Numbered from the stretch's first letter, positions 52,166 to 61,513 are shown. The stretch: DNA of 64,000 nt from Candidatus Poribacteria bacterium (GCA_958295945.1 OY282386.1:3218204-3282203); one strand, 5' to 3'. The notes: generated by a model not told the origin, from the letters alone. Made by a program: numbers and translations.

Positions 52166-52891
52166 GTGAACCGCAGAAAATTTTTGACGAGTGGCAGTAC
52201 TTTATTAGCAGGAATATTTGTTGCCAAAAACCCATTAAATGTCTTTGCAGACCATCATGAGAGTGGTGATCATCCACATGGACATGAACTACCCAAATTA
52301 CGATACGACTATGACGCACTTGAACCGCACATTGACAAACGCACAATGGAAATCCATCACGGGAAACACCATCAAGGTTATGTCAATAAGCTAAATGCAG
52401 CAATTGGAGATGATCATAGGTTAGCTGATCAATCTATAGAGGATTTATTGCAAGGCATAGATAAAGTTCCCATGAAAATTCGACAAGCAGTAATCAACAG
52501 TGGTGGTGGACATGCGAACCACACTCTTTTCTGGAGCACAATGATTCCTGGGGGCAGAGAACTAAAAGGTAAAGTTGCTGAGGCGTTACAGGCTGATTTT
52601 GGTTCAATTAATGCTGCATATGAGAAATTTAACAACACAGCAAAAACACATTTCGGATCGGGGTGGGCATGGCTTGTTGTTGATGACAAGAAGAAGTTAC
52701 AGATATATTCAACTAAGAACCAAGATAGTCCACTGATGAAAGGACATACTCCTATTCTCGGATTAGATGTATGGGAACACGCATACTATCTGAAATACCA
52801 AAACCGACGCACAGATTATATTAGCGCATGGGACAATGTCGTTAATTGGACACAGGTTAACCTTAACTACACCACAGCAATGAAAGGTTAG
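52166..52891 (+). CDS. Tat-exported iron/manganese superoxide dismutase
   Basis: A 241-residue Fe/Mn superoxide dismutase with an N-terminal twin-arginine-type signal ([20 protein letters not shown]), so it acts outside the cytoplasm, which is unusual for this enzyme class. Metal ligands are in [23 protein letters not shown] and [10 protein letters not shown]. The sequence between the signal and the enzyme is His-rich ([15 protein letters not shown]), a possible metal-binding linker. The start is GTG with TGAGGA upstream, and the following two genes are ten and 11 bases apart, forming one operon. Confidence 0.93.
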   Translation: MNRRKFLTSGSTLLAGIFVAKNPLNVFADHHESGDHPHGHELPKLRYDYDALEPHIDKRTMEIHHGKHHQGYVNKLNAAIGDDHRLADQSIEDLLQGIDKVPMKIRQAVINSGGGHANHTLFWSTMIPGGRELKGKVAEALQADFGSINAAYEKFNNTAKTHFGSGWAWLVVDDKKKLQIYSTKNQDSPLMKGHTPILGLDVWEHAYYLKYQNRRTDYISAWDNVVNWTQVNLNYTTAMKG

Positions 52892-52901
52892 AGGTGTATC
52901 T

Positions 52902-54038
52902 ATGGATCGTAGAGATTTTATAAGAAGCAGCGGTTTAACGATAACTGCCTTTTTGCTCAGTCCTTGGGCGATTCATGCCTTTCCTAAAATTGAAGGTGAA
53001 GTACTAATTCCTTTTCTGGATCAATCCACACAATCCTCATCAAATCGTGTTTTGCTTGATTGGAGCAAATTCGATTCTTTCATTACACCCAATGATGAAT
53101 TCTTCAATGTATCACACTATGGGAAACCAAAAGTTGATCTTGAAAATTGGAAATTAGAAATTAGTGGGTTAGTTGAAAATCCGATGACGCTCACAATTGA
53201 TGACATCAAAGCAAGACCAAAGCAGGAGGTAACCTTTACGTTGGAATGCTCTGGCAACCACGGTTTTCCAACATTTACAGGTGCTATCGGTACTGCAAAA
53301 TGGGGTGGTACACCGATCGCGCCTATCCTCAAAGAAGCGGGAATAAAAGAGGAAGGGATTGAAGTTATTTTTTTCGGTCACGACACAGGAGAAGAAAAAC
53401 GTAGAAATGTCACAATGCGTCAGAACTTTGCAAGAAGCATGTCTGTTGAGGACGCATTAGAGGGGACGAATTTGTTATGTTACGAAATGAACGGTGTTCC
53501 ATTACCGCATGACAACGGTGCCCCTCTTCGGTTGATCGCTCCAGGTTGGTATGGAATTGCATGTGTCAAATGGCTCAAACGCATTGAGGTGCGGAACACG
53601 CGTTTTATGGGGAAATTTATGGCACGTGATTATGTGACTATGCGTAAAGAAACCCGTCCTGATGGTGAAACTGTATGGATGGAAACATCTGTCGGCAGAA
53701 CTCAGTTGAAATCGTTAGCAGCCAAAGTGACACGCAATACTGATCAATACCGAATCTACGGTGCTGCTTGGGGAGCACCTATTCAGAAAGTAGAAGTGAG
53801 TATTGATGGTGGCACTTGGCATGCTGCTACGATAGATACGGAAGAAGACGCTGAATTTGCTTGGAAAATCTGGCACCTTGATTGGGACAATCCCGCAAAA
53901 GGTGAGCATACCATCGTCTCCCGTGCTATTGATACAAAGGGGAATGTCCAACCCGCTGGGGATTCAGATTACATAAAAGGCAAACACACCTATTGGGAAA
54001 GCAACGGACAGGTGGTACGCCGAATTAACATAGAATAG
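52902..54038 (+). CDS. Exported sulfite-oxidase-family molybdoenzyme
   Basis: A 378-residue enzyme with a Tat-type signal (MDRRDFIRSSGLTITAFLLS). The molybdenum-cofactor domain has the ligand cysteine in TLECSGNHGFP and the cofactor loops HDNGAPLRLIAPGWYG and VKWLKRIEV; the C-terminal 110 residues form the Mo-co dimerisation domain (GAAWGAPIQKVEVSIDGG). It would oxidise sulfite to sulfate or, as in YedY relatives, reduce sulfoxides. No cytochrome subunit lies beside it. It starts ten bases after the superoxide dismutase gene (GAGG eight bases before the ATG). Both are exported and may protect the periplasm. Confidence 0.9.
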   Translation: MDRRDFIRSSGLTITAFLLSPWAIHAFPKIEGEVLIPFLDQSTQSSSNRVLLDWSKFDSFITPNDEFFNVSHYGKPKVDLENWKLEISGLVENPMTLTIDDIKARPKQEVTFTLECSGNHGFPTFTGAIGTAKWGGTPIAPILKEAGIKEEGIEVIFFGHDTGEEKRRNVTMRQNFARSMSVEDALEGTNLLCYEMNGVPLPHDNGAPLRLIAPGWYGIACVKWLKRIEVRNTRFMGKFMARDYVTMRKETRPDGETVWMETSVGRTQLKSLAAKVTRNTDQYRIYGAAWGAPIQKVEVSIDGGTWHAATIDTEEDAEFAWKIWHLDWDNPAKGEHTIVSRAIDTKGNVQPAGDSDYIKGKHTYWESNGQVVRRINIE

Positions 54039-54049
54039 GAGAGCCAAAT

Positions 54050-54820
54050 TTGATTAACATTACCGATGAACAGAAACAGCAATATCAGGAAGAAGGCTAT
54101 TTCATTTTGGAAAGTGTGATTCCTGAGAGCTTTTTGGAACTGCTGCGTGGCGAATGTGGCACCTTCATCAGCCAAATGGATGAGCGAATGGAACAGGAAG
54201 GCAAGGATGTGATGGGACTTAATCATCGGAATAAACGTTATTTTGTCTCAAACTGCTTCAGACAACAACCGAAACTTCGCGAATTTCTGTTCAGCGATCT
54301 TATGGCAGAGGTGTGTCGTGCGGCTTTAGGAGAGAATGCTTATCTCTTTTGGGAGCAATATGTTGTCAAAGGTGCTGAAGCAGGCATGAAGTTTAGTTGG
54401 CATCAAGATTCTGGTTATGTCGGATATCCTGATCACAAACCGTATTTAACCTGTTGGTGTGCACTTGATGATATGTCTGAAGAGAACGGTACAGTTTACG
54501 TCATGCCGTATTCACATATCGGTATCCGTTCTTGGGTGAAACATATCCGTGAAGAGGGGAGTAATGATTTGGTTGGTTATTTCGGACCGGAAAAGGGAGT
54601 GCCTGCCATTGTTCCTGCTGGGAGTATCGTTGCATTTACAAGTGTCAATTTTCATAGTAGCGGAACAAATACGACAAATTCCATGCGTAGAGCTTATTTA
54701 GCACAGTATTCTGCTGAACCGCTTTTGTCGCACGATGGGAGTCGTTTGTGGGGAAATGCTGAGCCGTTGTTGCGTGATGGAAAGTCTGCTGTGGGTGAAT
54801 CGCCGCCAGAGGTTTCGTAG
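54050..54820 (+). CDS. PhyH-family (phytanoyl-CoA dioxygenase) oxygenase
   Basis: A 256-residue Fe(II)/2-oxoglutarate dioxygenase. The iron ligands are H and D in SWHQDSGY near residue 117 and a second His in NFHSSGTNTT near 200; Arg in MRRAYLAQ binds 2-oxoglutarate. The family is expanded in marine symbionts and hydroxylates varied small molecules; the substrate here is unknown. The start is TTG with AGGAGAG upstream, 11 bases after the molybdoenzyme gene; no ATG is available before conserved sequence. It is cytoplasmic, unlike the two genes before it. Confidence 0.9.
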   Translation: MINITDEQKQQYQEEGYFILESVIPESFLELLRGECGTFISQMDERMEQEGKDVMGLNHRNKRYFVSNCFRQQPKLREFLFSDLMAEVCRAALGENAYLFWEQYVVKGAEAGMKFSWHQDSGYVGYPDHKPYLTCWCALDDMSEENGTVYVMPYSHIGIRSWVKHIREEGSNDLVGYFGPEKGVPAIVPAGSIVAFTSVNFHSSGTNTTNSMRRAYLAQYSAEPLLSHDGSRLWGNAEPLLRDGKSAVGESPPEVS

Positions 54821-54842
54821 TGGTGTGAACGAAATATTTGTT

Positions 54843-57272
54843 CTATTCGTTATTATCAAGTTCTTGGAGTGATTGTTTAATTTCTTCTATTAGTTCTTGT
54901 TTATCTTCTTGTTCTGCCAGTTCTAAGGCTTTTTGAAAGTCTTCTCTTGCTTCCTGAGTTCTTTCCAATAATTTATATACTTTGCCACGTGTTGCATAAG
55001 CATCTGCCAAAGTTTTGTCTAGACTTATTGCCTTATCACAGTCTATCAAAGCAGACTCCGTTTGATCTAACATCATTTTTGCATACCCGAGATTTGTGTA
55101 TGCCCACGCGTGGTCTGGATCTAAACGAATACATTCATTACAGTCGTCAATTGCAGATTCATATTGTCCGAGTTTGTTTTTCAGATGTCCCCGATTGTTA
55201 TGGGCATCTGCGTAGTCAGGTTTTAAGCGAATGGTTTCATCAAAATCAGGAATTGCTTCTTCGTCCTGTTTTAATCCATATTTTGCATAACCGCGCATGA
55301 AGTATGCTTGCTCATTGTCAGGATTGAGTTGTATACATTTGTTAAAATCAATAATCGCTTCTTCATATCGTTTTAATTTGAATTTCGCATCGCCTCGATC
55401 AAAATATGGTTGAGCGGTATTTGGTTCAAGTCGTATACCTTCATCAAAATCAATAATCGCTTCTTCATATCGTTCCAACTCAGTTTTAACTGAACCTCGT
55501 CTGAAGTAAACATAAGCCTCATTTGGATCAAGTTCAAGACTTTTATCAAAATCTGCGATTGCTTCATCATAGTACTCTAATTTATCATTTGCATAGCCTC
55601 GTAATAGGTAAGCCCCTTCATTGTCTGGTTTGAGTCGAATAGCTTCATTAAAATCAATAATCGCATCCTTATATTTATCAAGTTCATATTTTACATAACC
55701 GCGCATAAAGTGGGCATCTGCAAAATCAGGTTTTAGTTGGATAGACTCATCAAAATCAGTTATCGCATCTTCATAACGCCCTAATTCATCCTTCGCTGAA
55801 CCTCGTCTGAAATATGCAAACACATCATCTGGTTCAAGTTTAATACACGCATCAAAATCAGTTATCGCATCTTCATGACGCCCTAATTCATCTTTCGCAC
55901 TTCCGCGCCTGAAGTAGGCATAGGCATCATCTGGTTTTAGTTGGAGACCTTTATCAAAGTCAGTTATCGCTCCCTCATAGCGTCCTAATTCATCTTTCGC
56001 ACTTCCGCGCATGAAATATGTTTGGGCACGGTTCGGTTCAAGTTTAATACTCTCATCAAAATCAGTTATCGCATCCTCATAGCGTCCTAATTCATCTTTC
56101 GCACTTCCGCGCATGAAGTAGACATAAGCATCATCTGGTTTTAGTTTGAGACCTCTATCAAAGTCGGTTATCGCATCCTCATAGCGTTCTAAACCAAGCT
56201 TTGACCTGCCTCGTTTGAAATAGGCAAGGACATCATCTGGTTTTAGTTGGAGACCTCTATCAAAGTCGGTTATCGCATCCTCATAGCGTTCTAACTCACC
56301 CTTAATATGCCCCCGCAGGAAGTATGCTTCTGCAAAATCAGGTTTTAGTTGGATAGTCTCATCAAAATCAGTTATCGCATCCTCATAGCGTCCTAACTCA
56401 CCCTTAATATGCCCCCGCAGGAAGTATGCTTCTGCAAAATCAGGTTTTAGTTGGATAGTCTCATCAAAATCAGTTATCGCATCCTCATAGCGTCCTAAAC
56501 CAATTTTTGACGTGCCTCGTCTGAAGTAGGCAAGGATATCATCTGGTTTGAGTTCAATACCGCTATTGAAATCAGTTATCGCATCCTCATAATAACCTAG
56601 CATATTCTTGGTATGTCCGCGCATGAAAAAAGCGTGGGCATCATCCGGTTTAAGTCGTATACCTTCATCAAAATCAGTTATCGCATCCTCAAGTTGCTCT
56701 AACGCACCTTTAGCAATTGCTCGATAATTGTAGACCTCCGCATAATCTGGTTTTAGACGAAGTGCTTCGTCATAATCGGCGATTCCAGCTTCATGATTAT
56801 TGAGACCATCCTTTGCCCTTCCCCGATTGTAGTATGCTTCAACATACTCAGGATTCAGACGTATTGCTTCATCATAGTCAGAGATAGCAGACTCATATTG
56901 ATCTAAAATGGATTTCGTAGCACCCCGATTATTATAAAAAACAGCACTATTGGGTTTCAGGTTAATCGCATTGTCGTAAGCGAGAATGGCATCCTCTGGA
57001 TTGTGATTCAAGAGGAGAGTACCGACAGAAAACCAGGCATGGGCAGTGAGGTCGTTATCTATTCCTTTTGCAATATTTGCAATGGAACGCCACTTTTCTG
57101 TCGCTTCCGGGATTTTACCATCCTGTTCAAGCAAGTAAGCCTCTATTATAGCGTTGTCTATGAGCGATAACTCGGCGTTTCGCAGCTCCTCTTGCAAGGC
57201 TTCAGGTATTGTCCCAACCTTCTCAGGATTACTGATATTCTCAATGATTTCAAGTATAGTTTTTGTGTTCAC
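54843..57272 (-). CDS. TPR protein with about 21 tandem repeats
   Basis: An 809-residue cytoplasmic protein. From about residue 65 to the end I count about 21 tetratricopeptide repeats of 34 residues, with the pattern AYFxRGxAKxELxRYEDAITDFDExIxLxPD. Several units are nearly identical at the DNA level, and one pair (56291-56392 and 56393-56494) is a perfect 102-bp tandem duplication. It is a protein-interaction superhelix, with no catalytic domain and no signal peptide. The start is GTG. It is convergent with the PhyH operon. The copy number of repeats may vary between strains. Confidence 0.93.
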   Translation of the reverse strand: MNTKTILEIIENISNPEKVGTIPEALQEELRNAELSLIDNAIIEAYLLEQDGKIPEATEKWRSIANIAKGIDNDLTAHAWFSVGTLLLNHNPEDAILAYDNAINLKPNSAVFYNNRGATKSILDQYESAISDYDEAIRLNPEYVEAYYNRGRAKDGLNNHEAGIADYDEALRLKPDYAEVYNYRAIAKGALEQLEDAITDFDEGIRLKPDDAHAFFMRGHTKNMLGYYEDAITDFNSGIELKPDDILAYFRRGTSKIGLGRYEDAITDFDETIQLKPDFAEAYFLRGHIKGELGRYEDAITDFDETIQLKPDFAEAYFLRGHIKGELERYEDAITDFDRGLQLKPDDVLAYFKRGRSKLGLERYEDAITDFDRGLKLKPDDAYVYFMRGSAKDELGRYEDAITDFDESIKLEPNRAQTYFMRGSAKDELGRYEGAITDFDKGLQLKPDDAYAYFRRGSAKDELGRHEDAITDFDACIKLEPDDVFAYFRRGSAKDELGRYEDAITDFDESIQLKPDFADAHFMRGYVKYELDKYKDAIIDFNEAIRLKPDNEGAYLLRGYANDKLEYYDEAIADFDKSLELDPNEAYVYFRRGSVKTELERYEEAIIDFDEGIRLEPNTAQPYFDRGDAKFKLKRYEEAIIDFNKCIQLNPDNEQAYFMRGYAKYGLKQDEEAIPDFDETIRLKPDYADAHNNRGHLKNKLGQYESAIDDCNECIRLDPDHAWAYTNLGYAKMMLDQTESALIDCDKAISLDKTLADAYATRGKVYKLLERTQEAREDFQKALELAEQEDKQELIEEIKQSLQELDNNE
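56291..56494 (-). repeat. Perfect 102-bp tandem duplication within the TPR gene
   Basis: Bases 56291-56392 and 56393-56494 are identical; 102 bases equal one 34-codon TPR unit. Identity at silent positions shows that the duplication is recent or maintained by gene conversion. Confidence 0.92.
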
Positions 57273-57539
57273 AATTCTCTTGATGATAAACGCAGCAAAA
57301 GTAAATTCTATTTTTAGAATTTGATCTGCTTACAGGATGCTGGTTAGAAGATGAAGGTGTGTGTTTAGAAATGCTGAGATTTATGCATGAACTTAATTTG
57401 AATGTATTTCTCATATTCTCCTACCTAGTTAACGACTCAGTAGGGAAAACTATAAATGTTTTTGCAGTATGAAATCTCTCTAATGGTTTTGTTGAATGAT
57501 TGAATTATCATAATTTCGGACTGACTATATTAAAACTTA

Positions 57540-57902
57540 CTATTCACCCCAGATAATCGTTTCTAATATCTGAGAAACTGCAATTACCGTATCATAAGGC
57601 ATTTTACACCGAAATACTGCTCTTCTGGCATGCCAATCGAGGCTTTTAACCTGGTCTGTTCGTATAACACCATTTACATCAAGTCCTGTAGGAATTTCAA
57701 TTTCAAAAGGTCCTCCTCTTTTTGTACTTGTGATCGGACATATAATCGCTAAATTTTTATCGCAATGAAAGTCTGATGAGGAAATAACAAGCCCAGGTCG
57801 TACATCCCAAATTTCTTTCCCCGCTTGGGGATCGAAGTCAATATCAACTACGTCACCTCGCAAAGGGATATAGTTTGGATCGTACACCGTTCCAGCTACC
57901 AT
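57540..57902 (-). CDS. mazF: MazF/PemK-type endoribonuclease toxin
   Basis: A 120-residue toxin of the MazF/PemK family that cuts mRNA at short sequences. Family blocks are LRGDVVDIDFDP, RPGLVISSSDF, LAIICPITSTKRGGPFEI and GVIRTDQVKSLDWHARR, with the catalytic Arg and Thr in these segments. Its ATG overlaps the 3' end of the upstream gene by seven bases (ATGGTAG), the usual coupling of toxin to antitoxin. The upstream gene, however, is not a normal MazE. Confidence 0.93.
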   Translation of the reverse strand: MVAGTVYDPNYIPLRGDVVDIDFDPQAGKEIWDVRPGLVISSSDFHCDKNLAIICPITSTKRGGPFEIEIPTGLDVNGVIRTDQVKSLDWHARRAVFRCKMPYDTVIAVSQILETIIWGE

Positions 57903-58702
57903 ATCTCATTGCCTACTGCTTTACCTGAATCTGCTTCCTCAGATGCATTGTCATTGACTCCTTCCGTTAAAAGGTCCGCTAGTTTTAAACGTGGGAGCGT
58001 AGCGGGCCGACCTGTCTTTTCCAAACGATGCGGCTCATATGCGACGGTATTTGCTGTGTTTCTGCGATTATCAATTTCCTGCTTTAAAAGGTCCGCTAGT
58101 TTTAAACGTGGGAGCGTAGCGGGCCGACCTGTCTTTTCCAAACGATGCGGCTTAAGGGCAATGGTGTTTTCTACGTTTCTACTAATTTCAGTTTCAGATG
58201 ACAAGAGACCAGATACCTCATTACTATTTTTAATAAGATTTCCAATGAAATGTATAAGTGTAAGAAAAAGATGATTTTCATTATCACCAACTGCATCTTT
58301 TAATTTGTTTTGTGCCGAAACCAGTATATGAAAATCGTCTGTTGTCCATGCAGAAGAGAGAAGAATTTTATCCTCAACGATTAAGGTTGTCAGTCTATCC
58401 ACAATTGCAACAATAGATTGTGGTAATGTTTCCACTTTACTTGTGGACACTCTATGTGAAGCCGTGAAATCAGATTTCACATGGATTTGCTTCTGAGGGA
58501 TACTCGTATATTCGCCAGCATTTTTAAAAGCAGATATGAACTCATCCAAGTGTGCAATTGGTTTATAATGCGGGACAGATTGTGTCTCAGGAGTGTTTAA
58601 ATCAAGCCATCGTGATCTACTTTCATCTTCAGACTTACGTGGAAATTTAGACACAAATGTCATTCTCGATTTGCGTCGCACCGTTTGGCTTTCGTGTACC
58701 AT
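57896..58702 (-). CDS. Unusual MazF partner with a duplicated C-terminal peptide; putative antitoxin
   Basis: A 268-residue hydrophilic protein with no recognised domain. Its C-terminal 90 residues contain two copies of PHRLEKTGRPATLPRLKLADLL, coded by two perfect 69-bp DNA repeats. By position (seven-base overlap with mazF) it should be the antitoxin, but MazE proteins are about 80 residues with an AbrB-type DNA-binding domain, which I do not see. The repeated LKLADLL resembles the short acidic or hydrophobic C-terminal peptide by which MazE blocks MazF. The N-terminal 130 residues are unassigned. The ATG follows GAGGAATATAAT. Antitoxin function is inference. Confidence 0.65.
   Translation of the reverse strand: MVHESQTVRRKSRMTFVSKFPRKSEDESRSRWLDLNTPETQSVPHYKPIAHLDEFISAFKNAGEYTSIPQKQIHVKSDFTASHRVSTSKVETLPQSIVAIVDRLTTLIVEDKILLSSAWTTDDFHILVSAQNKLKDAVGDNENHLFLTLIHFIGNLIKNSNEVSGLLSSETEISRNVENTIALKPHRLEKTGRPATLPRLKLADLLKQEIDNRRNTANTVAYEPHRLEKTGRPATLPRLKLADLLTEGVNDNASEEADSGKAVGNEIW
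57967..58152 (-). repeat. Two perfect 69-bp direct repeats in the mazF partner gene
   Basis: Bases 57967-58035 and 58084-58152 are identical over 69 positions; the period is 117 bases (39 codons). The spacers between copies differ in sequence. The repeats are more GC-rich than the surroundings. Confidence 0.95.
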
Positions 58703-59225
58703 ATTATATTCCTCAAATTCTCCTCAAGATAATATTGTTGAAATGATAGCAGTGCATAAAATCACTTCAACTAATTTACCCTATGAGATGGTTTGTCAAT
58801 TTCTCTTTCTCATTCAAACAGTATTTCAAAACCATACAAATAAATCATCTAAAACATCGGTTATTATAATACTTTATATCTAGGAAGGCAAGAAAATTAA
58901 TCTATAAGATTACTCTTTACATATCATTCACAATGCTGAGGGTGGGTATCGGATTGAAATGTTCTCAAATGTTTAATAAATGCTATATCATATGTTAGTT
59001 CTGGAATGTATTTATCTTCATAGGTCTAAATAGATTTACCAATGGGACCTGTGAACGAAGACAAGATATTATTAGGTTCCACTGAAGACATCAATTAAAT
59101 CATCTAACATCATAACAAGTTTTTCGTAGTCTTAAACAATATTATATCACAGAAAATTCTTGTTGACAAGAATTTTCTGTGATATGACAATAAAATCATT
59201 GTATTTTTCAGGTATAAGTTACTAT
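58703..59225. other. 523-bp gene-free stretch with a perfect palindrome
   Basis: No gene was seen. The stretch is AT-rich. At its end, 59144-59163 and 59166-59185 form a perfect 20-base inverted repeat around TG (arms ATATCACAGAAAATTCTTGT). The promoter of the mazF pair must lie near 58710-58780. Confidence 0.6.
59144..59185. repeat. Perfect 42-base palindrome (20-bp stem, 2-base loop)
   Basis: The arms ATATCACAGAAAATTCTTGT and ACAAGAATTTTCTGTGATAT are exact complements. It lies 40 bases past the dacB stop codon. It may be a bidirectional terminator, although no T-run follows, or a protein-binding site or target of a mobile element. Confidence 0.9.
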
Positions 59226-60494
59226 TTAACGTTTATTTGCAGCATGCCGACTAAACTGCGTCAATACATCCCCAATCTTATCTTGTATCCCACGTGCTAC
59301 TGCAGCAGAACCAACATAATGACTGATGAGGATTCCAAAAGCAAACACTTCACCATCGGCTGTCCGAGTGTAGCCAGCGAGTGCAGAAACACCACTTAAT
59401 GTTCCCGTTTTCGCGCGGAGCACTTTCTCTGCATACATGCCTTGCATCCTATTTTTCAATGTGCCATCAACACCAGCAATCGGTAGTGATGCCGTAAATT
59501 CTGGCATCAACTCAAAATTGTTATACATATATACAAGTAGATTAGTAAGCAATTCCACGTTGAGAAGGTTGTACCGAGAAAGTCCTGAGCCGTCAACAAA
59601 CCGATGTGCAGGTGGTTCGTCAAAAATTTCACCTAAAAAATCAGTAATAGAATCTCTTCCCTTTCGCCACGTCCCCGGTTCACCTTTAACCACCGCTCCG
59701 ATGCTTTTGAATAAGAACTCCGCAATCCAATTATCACTCGGTTTATTCATTAATCTTATGATTTCCGATAGAAAAGGTGATAAATGCGTGGTAACAATCT
59801 GTGCATCAGAAGGCACAGGACCAGCAATCACATCACCAGATACTGTCATCCCTTTTTGAATAAGAGTTGTTTTCAAAAGATTACCACATGCGATTGCTCT
59901 ACTGCCAGTTTTTACATCAGGTTCGAGATCGCGTATACTTAATGAACTCACATGAAAAGGTTTATCATCCCACATCCAACCCGGTCCTTCGCGGACAGTA
60001 TCAAAGTAAGTTTCATCAACGACGATGTTTCCCTCAATTGACTTTAAACCTGATTCTAATAAAGTATTACATAATGCTACAATATCAGCAGAATCAAGCA
60101 ACGGATCACCACTTCCTTTGAGATATAGGTTTCCAATAACATGTGGGTCAAAGGTTTTCACCACATGTAATGTTGTTTCAAATTGAAAGTTTGATCCCAA
60201 TTTTGCTAAAGCAGTTGCTGCTGTAAAGAGTTTCGTTGTGGAAGCGGGATGGTGTAGTTTATGTGCATTTTTGACATATATCACCTCACCCGTTTCTACG
60301 GAAACTACTTTGATACCTACGCTTGCTGTCCTAAACAAGGAATCCTGTAATACCTCATCAATATCTGAACGTAATTGTTCAAGTGGATTGACACCTTCTG
60401 GTGGTGAAAGTTTTTCCACAGGTTTAGTAGAAAATATCCCACAACCTGAAATTAGAATTACCCAACAGATAAGAATTACGCTATATATTCTCAT
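59226..60494 (-). CDS. dacB: D-alanyl-D-alanine carboxypeptidase/endopeptidase (PBP4 family)
   Basis: A 422-residue S13-family penicillin-binding protein that trims peptidoglycan peptides. It has SxxK as PASTTK near residue 87, SxN as KPSDNW and the KTG triad in RAKTGTLSG. The N-terminus carries a lipoprotein signal with lipobox LISGC, so it is likely anchored in a membrane. The domain II insert of the family is shortened (usual length about 450-480). The ATG is at 60494 with no clear ribosome binding site. The gene stands alone between a palindrome and a repeat-poor gap. Confidence 0.93.
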   Translation of the reverse strand: MRIYSVILICWVILISGCGIFSTKPVEKLSPPEGVNPLEQLRSDIDEVLQDSLFRTASVGIKVVSVETGEVIYVKNAHKLHHPASTTKLFTAATALAKLGSNFQFETTLHVVKTFDPHVIGNLYLKGSGDPLLDSADIVALCNTLLESGLKSIEGNIVVDETYFDTVREGPGWMWDDKPFHVSSLSIRDLEPDVKTGSRAIACGNLLKTTLIQKGMTVSGDVIAGPVPSDAQIVTTHLSPFLSEIIRLMNKPSDNWIAEFLFKSIGAVVKGEPGTWRKGRDSITDFLGEIFDEPPAHRFVDGSGLSRYNLLNVELLTNLLVYMYNNFELMPEFTASLPIAGVDGTLKNRMQGMYAEKVLRAKTGTLSGVSALAGYTRTADGEVFAFGILISHYVGSAAVARGIQDKIGDVLTQFSRHAANKR

Positions 60495-60663
60495 GATACG
60501 TTAATATTATCACACATTTTGAGAATATGAAAGGAAAACAACCGGGAATAAGTTTTGTACAAATTTTTACTTGTTTTATTATTGCCATTACACATCTTAA
60601 AATTGTATAATTTTAAAAGTTGTTGAATTGGTCAGCGTAAGAACTTAGTCAATTTCTAAGATC

Positions 60664-60692
60664 ATTCCCATTATTGGGAATATTAGTATACT
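60664..60692 (+). promoter_or_regulatory. Possible operator and -10 box of the LamG gene
   Basis: ATTCCCA (60664-60670) and TGGGAAT (60675-60681) form an inverted repeat just ahead of TATACT (60687-60692), a -10-like box. The repeat occupies the spacer position, as operators often do. No good -35 box was seen. Confidence 0.4.
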
Positions 60693-60712
60693 GAATTAAT
60701 GAAGGAGTAAAC

Positions 60713-61513
60713 ATGCGTAAAATAGTCTTACTTATTGGAATTACTTGTTTGTTCGGTTCAATCTTACCACATTTTACTTCGGCTGAAATTGATCCTGAAA
60801 AAGCAGCTGGTATTTGGTTATTTGATGAAGGAGCGGGTAATGATGTTGAAGATTTATCTGGAAAAGAGAATCATGGTGCTATTACAGGGGCAAAGTGGGT
60901 TGAAGGTAGGTTTGGTGATGGACTTGAGTTTAATGGTGGACAATCCGTAGAAATTGCCTCAACACTAGATCTGCAACTTGGTGATGAGCATACAATGATG
61001 GCGTGGTTATACGTAACCAACATAGCCGAACATCGGCAACTCATCGCAAAAAACAATGAATATTTATTACGTGTTGACAGAGCTGGAGAAGGTAATAAAA
61101 TGTCTGCTTTTGTCAGTATTGGTGGATGGGAACCGAGAGCATCTTCTGTTGTACCTGAAACAGATAAATGGATTCATTTCGCCGCTACTTATGATAGTGG
61201 AGCCAATGCCGACCAACTGGTTGTATATGTCAACGGTGAACGTAAAGGATCAAGTGCACGTCCTGGAAAAGGTGCTGGTAATAATGATCCTGTTACTATC
61301 GGAAGATGGAATGCTGGTTCATTCTTCGTCGGAATAATTGACGAAGTAGCCATATTTAAATCTGTTCTAACAGAAGATGATTTGCAGACAATTATAGAAC
61401 ACGGTTTAGAAAAAACCATAAAGGGAATTGCTGCTGTTGAAGCAACTAATAAATTGGCAACAACATGGGGCACTCTGAAACAGAAGCATAGTATTCGTCG
61501 TGTGTCAAATTGA
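60713..61513 (+). CDS. Secreted LamG-domain protein
   Basis: A 266-residue exported protein. A signal peptide (KIVLLIGITCLFGSILPHFTSA) is followed by a LamG/concanavalin-like domain with AAGIWLFDEGAGNDVEDLSG, HTMMAWLYV, WIHFAATYD, LVVYVNGERKGSS and IDEVAIFKSVLTEDDLQTI. The C-terminal tail contains NKLATTWGTLK, a short segment that recurs in such proteins of Poribacteria-like genomes (from memory). It likely binds carbohydrate or sulfated glycans at the surface. The ATG follows GAAGGAG. Confidence 0.88.
   Translation: MRKIVLLIGITCLFGSILPHFTSAEIDPEKAAGIWLFDEGAGNDVEDLSGKENHGAITGAKWVEGRFGDGLEFNGGQSVEIASTLDLQLGDEHTMMAWLYVTNIAEHRQLIAKNNEYLLRVDRAGEGNKMSAFVSIGGWEPRASSVVPETDKWIHFAATYDSGANADQLVVYVNGERKGSSARPGKGAGNNDPVTIGRWNAGSFFVGIIDEVAIFKSVLTEDDLQTIIEHGLEKTIKGIAAVEATNKLATTWGTLKQKHSIRRVSN

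Noticed and set aside
51928-52227. N-terminal extension of the sugar isomerase open frame by 100 codons
   Set aside because: It overlaps the promoter and start of the divergent superoxide dismutase gene, reads unlike protein, and a good start with ribosome binding site exists at 51927.
54843-57272. Direct repeats that could be mistaken for a CRISPR array
   Set aside because: Spacing is exactly 102 bases, the whole unit is coding and the translation is a TPR ladder.
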